DNA from: Cycas panzhihuaensis
Taxonomy: Eukaryota; Cycadophyta
DNA: 64,000 nucleotides
Assembly (NCBI GenBank): GCA_023213395.1
Contig: CM041465.1
Coordinates: 239,823,741 to 239,887,740 of the forward strand
Reading direction: 5' to 3'
The position numbers were made by a program, and so were the translations under genes. Under the pieces are notes generated by a model. The model made no database searches. It was not told where the DNA came from and worked only from the letters and a program-made list of their open reading frames with translations. Each line of letters starts with the position of its first letter. Position 1 is the first letter of the stretch. Below, in pieces: positions 12,440 to 23,714 of the stretch.

Positions 12440-13637
12440 AGAAGCCAGTAAACAAGTTAGGTCATGCATTTGGACCATCACTAGGTAATACTTCCTTATG
12501 GATGAAGTATTGTACAAGAGATCCTTTGACAGGATCCTCCTCCATTGCATCACTCCTAATGAAGCAGACCAGATACTATGCAAATGCCACCATGGCATTT
12601 GTGGGGGCCACTTTGGAGGCCAATCCATGGCCCAGAGGATCTTTCGTATGGGATATTATTGGTTGTCTCTCTTCAAGGACACCCATGCCTATGCCTTGAG
12701 GTGTCGATGATGCCAAGAGCATGCAAACATTACCCATGTGCCCTCTAAGGCTTTTCATCCCATTGTATCTCTATGGCCCTTCGCCCAATGGGGTTTAGAC
12801 CTCATTGGGGCCATATCACCACCCTCTTCGTCGTAGCACAAGTTTATCTTGACTGCCACATAGTACTTTATGAAATGGGCAGAAGCCATCCCTTTGATCA
12901 CTATCCCTTGTAAGATGATAGTCACTTTCATCTACCAGCATATCATTTGCCACTTTGGGATTCCTGACGTCTTGATCACAGACAACATAACTCTTTTTTG
13001 TAACAAGGAGATGGACAAACTTTATGAGAAATTCAAAATCTCTCACAAAACCTCTTCTCCTTATTACCCCTAGGCAAATGGTTAGATTGAATCATTAAAT
13101 AAAACCCTCATCAACATCCTAAAGAAAATCGTTGCCCAATCTCAAAGAGATTGGCACCTCTAACTCCCTTCTGCCCTATGGGCCTATCGCACCTTTATCC
13201 GTATAGCTACAGGAATGACACCTTTCTCCCTAGTCTATAGGACTGAGGTGGTACTCCCATTGGAAGTGGAGATCCCCTCTCTACAAGTTTCTCTTCAAGG
13301 TCTTATATATAAGGAGTCTATTCATCAGGCTCACCTCTTAGATCTCGAGGCTTTGGATGAGAGACATTTGACTGCTTACCAGGTGGACCTCGCATCCAAA
13401 GCCCGCTCGTAAAGGACTTATGATAAACACCTTCGTTCTCATCCTTTGTATCCTAGGGATGAAGTCCTCAAGCTAGAATATCTCCACAACCACTTGACTA
13501 AATTCAAACCCAAATGGGTCGATCCCTTTGTCGTTCTTGAGAGTCTTGATAACAGTGCCTATAGGATCGCCACCCTAGAGGGCCTTGAATTTGAGAAAGT
13601 CGTTAACAAGAAATTCCTTAAAAAATTCTATGCATGA
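12440..13637 (+). pseudogene. Element A integrase (decayed)
   Basis: Integrase inserts the cDNA into the host genome. The HHCC zinc domain is visible (HHGICGGHFGGQSMAQRI near 12588, then Cys-Arg-stop-Cys near 12700). The catalytic core shows the first Asp in GLDLIG near 12797, the second in ITDN near 12976 and the Glu in IESLNKT near 13088, just after a Gln-to-stop change. MTPFSLVYRTE near 13215 and a C-terminal domain ending FLKKFYA follow, with a stop at 13635-13637. No chromodomain is evident. Stops are scattered, but reading resumes in frame each time, which is the pattern of point decay. Confidence 0.85.
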
Positions 13638-14370
13638 TCTCTTTGTTATCTTTTCCACACTTTGAAATGAGCCTAAACTACCATCCTAAGCATGTTCCCA
13701 TTCCTCCTAGCCATAGGTGGGATGGTAGCTTAGGGTGACTTTCTTGTTCCTTTTGGGTTCCTCCCACAGAACTCCCTTGTTCCCCTTCCTCTGGGGACCT
13801 TGTCCTCCTACTTGGTAATACCTCCCCCAATTAGGATAATGCGTTGGAGTGTCATCACTCTCTTGTCGCTAGCTCTTCCTTTGCATATTCCGCTATGCTC
13901 CTCTATGGACATGTGTGCCGCCCCATCTCCTAGCCTCACATGCCTCTATCACCGCTACTCATGGTGATCGTGTATGCCTCTGCTAGGAATATGGGCCTAC
14001 ATGAAAGGAAGTATGTATAACTTAAATAAATATCATAGCACAAAATCATACAATAATCAACTCAAATATCATCAACCAAATCCCCGTGCATCCATACACC
14101 CTCATACACATACATATACAAACATGAAAGCATAAATATACATCATCTATCACATGTCATTATGCACATCATCATACATCAAATGGGGTATCAGTCACCC
14201 CATCTATATACATAAAATAATCATCATGTGTCATATCATACAACTAGTATGGTACATCATCCATAGGAAGACGGAATCCTTGTAGGGAGGAGTATAATCA
14301 TGTGGTAACATATGGTGACTCCCTAAAGGTACATGCTTTCCCCTCATCAAATCAAAACTTCTACTCTACT
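13638..14370 (+). other. Element A post-integrase spacer
   Basis: Non-coding by inspection. It begins with a segment shared by A, B and E (CCATCCTAAG and related, near 13680) and ends in an AT-rich stretch with many ATCATACA-like words (about 14030-14270). It lies between the sense integrase stop and the antisense gene's stop, so it would hold the 3' UTR or terminator of the antisense transcript. No terminator is identified. Confidence 0.5.
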
Positions 14371-16339
14371 CTACTGCTGCCGTGCCCCTTGGGCATCATC
14401 TCCTAGCCTATGTGATCCCTCTCCTAGGGACCACATACCTCATAGGCTCCTCCTCAGTCTCTCAAAACTCCCTACCTCACTCCCCTCATCTCGTGGCCTC
14501 CTCAAGGTCACTGCCACCGTGTGGGTATGAGTCTTGCTCCATGATGACCTTGGTGCCACCTCATCTACCAGTCGATCATATCATGCCTAGATGTAATCCT
14601 GCTCTCTTTCCACTACTTGGAGCCTCTCCTCCATCCCTTAGAGATGCTCCTCCATCACTGCCATCTGGATGTGCCCCTTAACATCCCCTTCTGTTCCTCC
14701 GAAGGCCTCAAGTGCTTATACTTGACCTCATAGAGCATCCCTCTCGGCCTGGGTCTCATCCAGCTCTACTTGTAGGTGTCCCAGACATGCCTTGTGGTCA
14801 TAGGACTTCGCTATCTAGACGTCTCTCACCCTCACCAGCGGGGCAAATGCTGCCATGTGGGCACCTGTCGACTTAGGCTCGTCTCCTGCCTAGATGGGAG
14901 GTTTCCCCTCCTCGTAGGCCCAAGGGAACATCTCCTGGACCACTACCTCCACCAACCTTTAGATCTCTGCCATACCTACAAATCTAACACATCACATATC
15001 AATACGTGTCCATATACATACTAAACCAAAATCAAACAAAATATAGACATCTGGTGTTTGAAAGATGACAGGAGAAGGTAGTGTCTCACCTGGTGCAGCC
15101 GTCAGCTCCTTGACTCAGATGATAGCCTCTACCCCAGGCACTCCACTAGTTGAAGGTACCTAGTCCTCCTCTGGTATCTCTTCAAAAACTACCTCAACTA
15201 ATGGGCATCTCTCCTCTCCTCTGCTAGTACCGATGCCTCCTCGGACCTCCTGACTATCTGTAGTCTTCGAGCTTGGGTCACTGGGCCCCTACTCTCCTCC
15301 ACAACTCTTGAAGGACTCGCCTCTCCTCCTGCAGTCCTTGATGGACCTGTCTCTCCTCCTACCGTCCTTGATGGACCTGTACCTCCTCCTACAGATCTTA
15401 ACGGGCTAGCCCGATCACCTCCATCTCCACCGTCTCCTAGGGCAACTCTTGCCCCACCTGCCTCATCATCGCTATCCCACTTCATCACTTGATATGGATC
15501 TGATATGTAATCTGCCATAGTGAGGAGGCCCAGTGATGTGGCCTCCACCAAGCGATGAATATGTGCCTAGTCCTTGGTCCACCTAAACCTGGCCTGCCAC
15601 CTGTGTACCATGGGAGCCCACTCTGAAATTGGGTGTTGTCCCCCTGTCGGTGCCACCACTCCAAAGTGATTAAAAAACCAACACTATAACAGGGTGTTGT
15701 ACGATAGGCCACCCTTCCCTGCCACATGGATAGCATCTAGCTAGGCGATTAAGTTCACCACTATAAGGGTAGCCTAGTCAAGCCTCTCCCTAACCTTGCA
15801 CCTCCTCATAGCATCCATCCATCTTCTAGGGATGTATCGATAGTTCTATTTCTAGGATATCTACAAAAGAATATATAACATGATATGTTTCCTCATACGA
15901 GGAACTCCTGACATAACCATACTCTGTAATGGGATACCTCTCCTCTTCTATCTATCTAAGCCCGTGAAGAATGTGGCTACCTCCCAATGTGTTGCCTCAT
16001 TGTTAGGTAGTGCCCCTAGTGATGTTGGCCTCCCAGTCACTGGCACTCCCAATATCCTGTTGATATCCCTTGGCATGACTGTCATGTCTACTACTTGGGG
16101 AAGATGCAACATGTCTCTCTGTCTGTCCTAGTGTGAGACAATATCTACTAAGAGCCTCTGGTTTGATGTATACTTTAGTGTCCTTATGACCTTCAATAGG
16201 CCACACCTAACCAAAGTCTGCCTATCCTCATAGGACATCATCTCTATAAAGCTCAACATCATCATTCAAATGTTCTTGCAGTTGTCCATCGTGATCACCA
16301 CCTGTAGAACATCCTGAAACAAGTCAGAACCTCATTCAT
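14371..16339 (-). pseudogene. Element A antisense plant-mobile-domain-like gene (decayed)
   Basis: Read on the minus strand. From about 16310 to 15900 the translation resembles the plant mobile domain (PMD): a run ending RCGLLKV, then SNQRLLVDIVSH, HLPQVVDMTVMPRDI and RILGVPVTGRP. The consensus I know is a tryptophan, FHLP, Gly-Glu/Asp and LLG(L/V)P-x-(D/T)GRP. A second block (16 kb down to 15.5 kb) ends in DYISDPYQV. Tandem GPSRTVGGET-type repeats follow at about 15290-15410. After the intron at 14976-15089 comes a coiled-coil-like tail ending GARQQ and a stop at 14371-14373. Stops are mainly former CAG/CGA codons, and a 1-bp deletion lies near 15195. The start (16339, ATGAATGAG) is uncertain. 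Role unknown; PMD proteins in hosts are linked to silencing and genome stability. Confidence 0.6.
14976..15089 (-). other. Intron of the element A antisense gene (114 nt)
   Basis: On the minus strand the donor reads CACCAG/GTGAGAC at 15089 and the acceptor TTTGTAG/GTATGG at 14976. The interior is T-rich. Removing it joins two blocks that both align with element B's gene. Element B has the same donor and acceptor with a 113-nt intron, and in B the join is verified in frame. Conserved GT-AG ends and equal length are direct evidence that this strand was transcribed and spliced. Confidence 0.75.
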
Positions 16340-16546
16340 ACTCACCTCTTTGCCCTCTAGACTATCCTTCGTCCTCATTTGGTCAAAAGTTAGGTGGCCT
16401 TAAGGACCTCTTTTTATTTTTCATCAGGTTTACCTTCGCACCGCGCTAAAATTTGTGATACTGCAGAGTTTGGCCTGGGTCCCGTGGTGATTAGGGCCCC
16501 ATGGCAAAGATCATGACACCATGATTTTTACCGCGCTGTGAACATC

Positions 16547-16571
16547 ACCCCCCCCAAAAGGAGGGGTTTTT
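16547..16571. repeat. C-run/A-run/G-run segment in element A
   Basis: A run of C, four A, then a G-rich run and T6. This is the imperfect counterpart of the exact C7-A5-G7 hairpin in element B (33207-33225). It lies in the antisense leader. Confidence 0.6.
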
Positions 16572-16970
16572 TGCCCAAAAAATATCCCAAATTTTACCCG
16601 GCTGATCCTCTCTCAGGCTCACCAGGACCGGGGCTTCCTAATGCCCTAGTCCTGCCTCTCTTTGGGTCCAATTTGGACTCTAGGAGATCGCTTCTTACCT
16701 TTAAGAGACCCAAAAATACAATAAAAAACATAAAAAGCAATAAATTTCAAACCAAGATATGGGGTTGGGTTTGGATGATCCACTCACTAGATCCAATCAT
16801 GTCGTCACCATCTCGTTGCTCTAGTCTTAATGGCTATCTCCTCATCTTGATCCAATGGTCGGATCCTCCTCTATGTGCCTCCAAAGTCAAGTGGCACTCT
16901 GTTGCGTAAGGGAAAGGGCTCTAATTCATTCGTGAGCCCGTGAAAATGAATCCCATTTTCATCAAGTTTC

Positions 16971-16980
16971 CTTATATAGG
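16971..16980 (-). promoter_or_regulatory. Antisense TATA box, element A
   Basis: On the minus strand CCTATATAAG lies about 630 bp upstream of the antisense gene's probable start. Element B has the identical ten bases at the same relative place (33631-33640), while bases around it differ. It is therefore a likely core promoter for the antisense transcript, independent of the LTR promoter. Confidence 0.65.
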
Positions 16981-17516
16981 CAGGGGTCCTGATGAGAACT
17001 TTCTCCATTTTTGCCTTCGAGATAGCCCTTGAGGCCATCTCTCATACCTGATCATCATTGCCTTCTGGCCCTGTTTCTCCTTTCAGTTCCATAACCCCCG
17101 TTTTGCTCATTCCTTGAGGTGCATTTATGGCACCTCACTAATGCATTTCTGCCAAAGCCCTTTTGTCTCGTTTTACATGTTGTTCCTATGCATGCCTGAG
17201 TTTATACTCATTTAGCTCATTTGGCCATCCTGGACCCATTTTCGTGGCCCATCTATGCCTTTAGGGCCTCCAAAGGGAATACTCCCTCTATTCAGGATCA
17301 CTTTTCACTTCCTTAAGTGACCTTTGGTGCCTTAGAGGGTCCTTCTTGGTGCTTGTCCTTTCCTATCGGTGGGATAAACCACTCCACCCTTGGGTAGCCT
17401 CCTTGCTGGGTCCTCCTGCCCTTCGCAACCATCATTATTAGCCATACGTGCCCCTTTTTCTTCGCCCTCATCTCCATTATATATTCTTTCCACCAAGACA
17501 TTTTCGTTTTTCACTC

Positions 17517-18013
17517 ATGACCCTCTTCATCTTCACTAATGGCGAGCGCGATAATCCACGGTCCTTGAGTAAATCGTGTGGATTCTTCTCAACCCTTCTA
17601 AACACGATTTCCTACGTTCCAGAGTCTCCCTCCCTGAGGCCACCAATAATGAAGCTAAGTACATGGTCGTTATCAAAGCCCTTACTAATGCACCCTGTTT
17701 TCACCATGGATCCATTGTTCTCCTTTGTGACTCCTAGGTGGTGGTGTCCTATCTCACCCAAGTCTACCAGGTATGATGCCCACGCCTAAGAGCCCTCACT
17801 TTGACCACTAGGTCCCTATTGGCTCATTTCTAGTCTGTTGATATTCAACAGATTCCTTAGGCCCTCAACGTTGAGGCAGATAGCCTCGTTTACCTCATCC
17901 TTGAGCGTTGCCTCCCTCTTCTTAATGACCTCCTTTAAGAGACTTGCCCAGTTGCCCTGTCGCCCAAGGCTCAGGCCATCTTGCTCCTCATCTTGCGATC
18001 TGTTCACACCTGT
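17517..18013 (+). pseudogene. Element A archaeal-type RNase H (decayed)
   Basis: A second RNase H domain of archaeal type, separate from pol. It starts at ATG 17517 (MTLFIF) and has the expected layout: TNG where the catalytic Asp-Gly should be (Asp to Asn), ATNNEA after a frameshift near 17640, CDS-stop-VVVS near 17730 and LNVEADSLVYLILE near 17860. The first catalytic Asp is lost and the frame breaks at least once, so it is inactive. It lies about 340 bp upstream of the polypurine tract, not next to the gypsy RNase H. A TATATAT run at 17478-17484 could be its own promoter, but that is weak. Confidence 0.75.
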
Positions 18014-18344
18014 GAAAGCTAGCTACTAATAAGGTTAAACTATAGTGACCACCAAGTTCACTCATTCACTCTTTCTCTTGATATCATTACACCTTCTCTT
18101 TGCACTCTCACGATATGGGCATCCCCCTCATCCTCCATAGCTTCTGGTCAATTCCTGAGTGGCGCATAGGCAACCCCTATGTTGTCTCCACCCCTGTTCT
18201 CATATCCATGTGCTTCGCCACAACACTCATTGGCACCCTTGGCTCTTTTTATGATTATGATTGATATATATACATGTGCTACTAAGAGTTTTTGTTGCCA
18301 ACATTCACCATCACACTATGCTTCCGAGTGACGAGGCTTTATTG
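18014..18344 (+). other. Element A 3' untranslated segment before the polypurine tract
   Basis: No coding signal. It corresponds to 34610-35055 of element B, where the same place carries a long TA microsatellite. Here only a short TATATATA run exists (about 18266-18273). Confidence 0.5.
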
Positions 18345-18356
18345 CCAAGGGGGCAG
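18345..18356 (+). other. Element A polypurine tract
   Basis: CCAAGGGGGCAG directly abuts the 3' LTR start TGTTTCCC. The same block precedes the 3' LTR in B and, on the minus strand, in C. It primes plus-strand DNA synthesis. Confidence 0.85.
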
Positions 18357-20759
18357 TGTTTCCCAGCTACCCGGAATGGGTATGGATAGATCGACTTAGG
18401 TAAGTGTAGGTTTGCTTCTCCCTTTGTGCCTTTATTATTTCTTTAGAAAGGTAGATAGAAGCATTGCCTCATTGCATGATTGCCTATCACATTCAAGTGA
18501 TCACCTTACACCTATTGCTTGATCATGTTGCTTGCTATCTTTTTAGCCTATGATGACCCACAGGACCTGCCTCTCCATGAGACAGGCATCCCCATGGCAC
18601 TTTACAACCCTCTGTACCACCTCCACGTCACCTCAAGCCTCATCTAACTCATGTGACCAACTCACACCTTGATCTTGCATTCTTTCATAGCATTTCTAGG
18701 AATCCCAACTACTGATGTCCTATTTGGTCTAGTCTACATGTCACCCAGACTGTCCCTAGCCACCTATACAGGAGGTCCAGCCCCTCCTAGACCTAGTACA
18801 TCTCCATTTAGGGCTCCCAGAACCCTTCCCATTGCTATTTTAGCATTCTGGTCTCGCACCACTATAAACTTAGTGGTACCATGAAGTTTACTGTGGTACC
18901 GCAAAGTTTACCATGGTCTGACTGTTGCTCACAATTTTTTTAATTCACCATGGTAATTCTCACTCTTTTTGTGGAACTGGCACGTGGATAAGTTACCAAG
19001 TCAGCCCTACCCAAATCCTAATCACTTGATTAGGTTTAGGATGGGTATATATCCCAAAAAGAACCTCATTTTATCTCTCTTAGTTCTCCAACAACACTTC
19101 CTACTACTGCTATTCTGCTCTTTTCTCCTCTCTTTCCACAGGTACACCTATAACGCTAGAGTTTCTGCCATTCCAACCTAGGATTCACCTATAGAAACTA
19201 TGGTACATGGTAGAGGACTCGATATTTAGCATCTTCAAGTGAGATCTCCATGCTTACTCCTCAGTTTTCATCAAGCAAGTTCCTCCTACAACACCACCTT
19301 GTGAGGTACCTTGTGAACCTTGCAGAATCTGCATCTTTCAACTGTTTGTAGGGGTAAATCCACCCCTAACATAGCACAGTAGGTACCTCATGCTCTGATT
19401 TTATATTTTAGCACATATTTATTCCATTAAAGCTTGTCTAAAAGTATATTATCCCCTCTTTTAGTGTTTTTACTGTAAAAGAGGGTGTTTTTTTCCATTT
19501 TTGGCTTTGTTACCTTAAGATTCCTCCCATTCTCTGCTAGTTTCTCTTAAGAAAGCTATGGGAGAGGGTCCATAAGGACTAGGTGAAGGGAGCTAAGGTA
19601 GGATCCATCCCTTTTTGGCCTACTCCCCAAGGGCAAACCCCTTCCCATCCTTCCTCTCTTATGTCTGTGCTTCTCTTAAGGAAACTAGGAGTTTATGAGA
19701 CCAAGCCTGCGCTGGATATCAGCGTACGTAGACCTTGTTGCATTGGCTCTAGGCCTGTACGCTCTCCCTTTAGGCCCTCTTTAAGTCTCAAGCATCATCC
19801 AACATCCATCTGGACCCTTAACAAGGCCAGTGTGGCGGTTCGCTGCCCATAGCATCTTCGCTATGTAGGCAACTCTTCCACATCATACAACATTCACTCT
19901 CGTTCTTCCTTGCTGCCCATAGGCTGCCATAAGACCACTGTATTTTTACATCCCTAGGCTGCGTGGAGGTCAACTTGTGAGAGGGTTAGCCATCCTGATG
20001 CTAACCTCTCTTTCTTGCTTGGCGTACATTGTTTTCTTTAAAGGAGTGCAGAATTGATTTGAGTAGTAAATTCACTATCTTAAGGTACAAAACTTTAGCA
20101 TTTATTTTGTATCATTGCACGTATATTAGCTTACATCTTGGTAGCCCCTTCTTGGAAGGGAGAACCCTTTGTGATTACAGGTTTTTGGTAGCATTTGTGA
20201 AGGGAAATAATACACGAATCCAGGTAAGTCCTCACTCTTCTTTCCTCTTTCATTTTCCATTTTCTTGTATGGTCCTTAGCTCTCTTTACTTTCCCGCTTT
20301 GTTTTTCCTTTATACGGGGAAGGTAAGGAAGCCCCCACTCCACTTTCACTCCAACTATGGCTATGCATTGACTGAGGATGGGAGGGCGTATGTGGCATAT
20401 GAGTGAAGCTCCCCTATCGGTCACGTCGCTTTCTGGGTATGCATTATATCCCTTCCTCCACCTCTTTCTTTTTGTGCTTTTATTACACATATGTTTTCTT
20501 TGCATAATAAGTCACATAAAGACAAAAAGGTAACAAACCAATTTATTTTCATTCACCTTGCATATGTGTGCTACACAGTTGCTTTTATAGGAAAAGGGAC
20601 ATAATAGGAATTGCACCTCCCCCTTTTTCTTATCTAAACTGAAGGCACCCCTCAGTTGGACATCACCTTAGTATGCATGCTTGAGTGCGCATAAAATGCT
20701 TTATTTCCTTTTTTTTCTTTGTCTTTTGTTATTAAAAAGGAAAAGAGAGAGATGGAGTA
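18357..20759 (+). repeat. Element A 3' LTR, first segment
   Basis: Starts TGTTTCCCAGCTACC and follows the 5' LTR closely to GAGAGAGATGGAGTA at 20759, where element B begins. TATATAT lies at 19046-19052, with the palindromic motif array upstream (about 18860-18930). The remaining 563 bp lie at 37842-38404. Confidence 0.9.
20755..20759 (+). repeat. Target site duplication of element B, left copy (GAGTA)
   Basis: Matches GAGTG at 37837-37841 with one change. Both lie exactly at the LTR termini of B. Confidence 0.8.
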
Positions 20760-23457
20760 TGTTTCCTAGCTACTAGGAATGGACATAGACAGATCGACTT
20801 AACTAAGCACATGTATGCTTCTTCCTTTTCACCTCTATTGTTTCTTTGGAAAGGTTAACAGAAGTGTTGTCTCATTACATGACTACTTTCTTCATTTGTA
20901 TGATCACTTTGTATTTGTTGCCTGGTCATGCTGCTTGTCATATTGTGAGCCTATGATGAACCAGTGGGACTGACCTTTCCATAAGGTAGGCATCCCCATG
21001 GCACTCTATGACCCTCCACGCTGCCTCCACACTGCCTCAAGCTCCATTTGATTGGTATGACCCGTTCATGCCCTATTTTCGAGCTCTTATTACCTCGTTT
21101 ATGGGACCTTTATCTATTGATGCTCCTCTTTCCTTTGTCCACATGCCTTCTAGACTGTCTTAGCCACCTAGACAGGGGGGACATCCCCCCAAGCCTGCCA
21201 CATCACCTCTTTAAGCTCCCAAAACTGAGATTTTTTCTATTACGGCTTTACGGTCACCTTGCTGCAGTAAACTTAGCGATCATGAAAGTTCTTTGCGGTA
21301 CCATAAAGTTTACCATGGAATTGCTGGTGGCCTCACATCCAGCTCAGTACTATTTGCACCCTATTCTCTTGTTTAGGGCTGGGATGGGTATAAATCCAAA
21401 AGCCATCATCATTTTACACTCTTAGATCTATTTTGCTCTTCAACATAACTATTTTCTGCTGCAGTTTCTGCTCCTTCTCTCTTCCTCCCATAGGTGCACC
21501 TGCAGGCTTATGTTTCCTACAACTCCAGGCCAGGATTTGCCTACAATGACCCTTCTCCGAGGTGGGAAGCTTCTCTCTAGACATTCTCAAGTAAGTTTAG
21601 ATGTGGTTCTCTTCCAGCTCGCCCTAACAAGTGTCTCTTTGAGCTGCCTTTTGGGATATCTCCTGCAAAACCTTGCAGGAACCCTCATCTCCACTGGTTG
21701 TAGGGGAAAACCTGCTCTAGATTCAGCCAAGCAGGTCTTCTAGACCCTTTTTTTAGGATTTATAGTATGTTATCTCTATGTTAGACTCATTTCCTAGTTT
21801 GTTTGCTTGCTTTCTTTTTATTTGACTATAGCAAACACTGTTTCCATTGAGTTTGGCCTGTTATTTCCAGGTTTTCATCATTCCTCCACTAGTTTTCCTT
21901 AAGGAAGTAGCAGGAGAAGATCCACAAAGGCTGGGTGAAGAGAGTAAGGCAGGGGCAACCCCCACTTAGTCCTACTCTCCAATGGCAATCCCCTTCCCAC
22001 CTTTCTTCTCCTGCTCCTATGCTTCTTTTAGGTTAATTGGGAGTAGGTGAGCCTTAGGCCTGTGCTGGATTATCAGCATATGTAGCCCTTTACTGCGCTA
22101 ATTAAAGGCCTGTACGCCTCCTATTTGGACCCTCGTCATGTCCCTAATGTTGCTTAGAATCTCTTGAAAGCTTCTGTAGGGGTTTCTATACTAGATTGCT
22201 GCCCATAGCAACTATGCACCTTAACATCTCTCTAATGCTTTATTACATTTATTCTCATATCTCTTGGCTATCATAAGTTATCATTTACCCTCATCTTGCT
22301 CTACTAAAAGGTCGTGTGGAGAACCTAGCAGAGGGTTAGCCATCCTGAGGCTTCCTTTCACTCCAACTTGCTTAATGTACATGTTCGCTTGAGGGAAGAT
22401 TTGGAATTATTTGCAACAGTTATTTTCCTAATTTGACATATACATTACACGTGTAATTTCATATATATATATCTTTTCTTTTGCAGCCCCTTCTTAGAAG
22501 GGATAAGCCCTCGTATATGCAGGTTGGTGTGGTGCTTTCCCACAAAGATAAAAAGTGTCTGGATCTAGGTAAGATCTACTGTTTCTTTCCCTTTACTTTA
22601 TTTGCTTCCTTTCATTCTGTTTTCTCTTCATAAAGGGGAAGGTAAGGAGGCCCCTTCTTCCACATTGATCTTCATCATACATTCGTCGGCTAGAGAAAGG
22701 GCATGTGTTGCACGTGGGTGAGGTGTCTCGTCGGCCGCTACATCTCTTGGGCATGCACATCTATTCCATTACCCCCTTATTTCCCCTTTTTGCTTTCATT
22801 TAAATCTATGTTCTAGCAAGTAGATCATATGAAAGAAAAAGGGTAAATGGTATTGATTATTTGCACTTATATATCATATTCTTGTCTCATATAGGGAAAA
22901 GACGTTATAAGAACCCTCCTTTTTCCCTTCCCCTTTCTATCAGCCTAAGCATATCCTTAAGTGCATTCCACTTAGCATTGTTTGCTTGTACACATAATGC
23001 CGATCTTTTTTTCTTTTGTCCCTTTAGTTGTTAAAGAAAAGCTTGGTTTAAGTGCCCCTCTCTCTCTCTCTCTCTCTTGGTCTTATTTGCATTAACCAAA
23101 TAGCCAAGGGAGACCCGCCTACAGTATAGGCTTTCACCTACTCCATTTACTTCCATTTCACTTTATCATAGGGAAACTCCTTAAGGATTCCTCCTCTTCC
23201 GTTTCGACCATCCAAGGGTGGGAGGACCTTCCTCTCGAGACCATCCAGGCTACCATTTGTATGCACTCTCTCTTCTGGATTGAGGGCTACTTTAAGGTAG
23301 TTGGGTGCCATTCAAAGGTCCCGAACTTGTGCTCTAGCACACGAGGCGCCGTGCGTGGTGCTCTCTTTACTTGTAGGATTTTGTGCACACCTTCATCATC
23401 ACTATTGCTACCATCATTGCTATTGAGCTTAGTGATTATCCCATAGATGCGCATCCA
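20760..23457 (+). repeat. Element B 5' LTR (2698 bp)
   Basis: Starts TGTTTCCTAGCTACT and ends GCATCCA. It is about 70 bp shorter than the 3' copy, mainly from a deletion in the palindromic motif array (about 21270-21330). TATAAA lies at 21389-21394. AGGTAAG donors occur near 22570 and 22638. A CT microsatellite is at about 23057-23077. Confidence 0.9.
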
Positions 23458-23458
23458 C

Positions 23459-23477
23459 TGGCGACCATACTGGGGAC
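23459..23477 (+). other. Element B primer binding site
   Basis: TGGCGACCATACTGGGGAC, one base after the 5' LTR. It starts with TGG as needed to pair with a tRNA CCA end. The same site, variously decayed, occurs in A, D, E and F. I did not identify the tRNA. Confidence 0.85.
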
Positions 23478-23714
23478 CTGCCAATAAGGGAGCTAGTTCC
23501 TATCTCTTCCTATTGGTACTATTACCTTTTAGTGGTCTCCTCCAGTTCTTCCTTTTGTTGGGTAGCCCCCAACACATACTTTGCATCTTTCTCCTTCTTC
23601 TAACGTGTTGGGAAGTTTTGTATGTGACACTTCTCACGTCGCCTACGTGGTTTGTCTCCATTATTAGAAGACCCTACATATCATCCTCTTTCATCATCGG
23701 ATTCTGATTCAACA

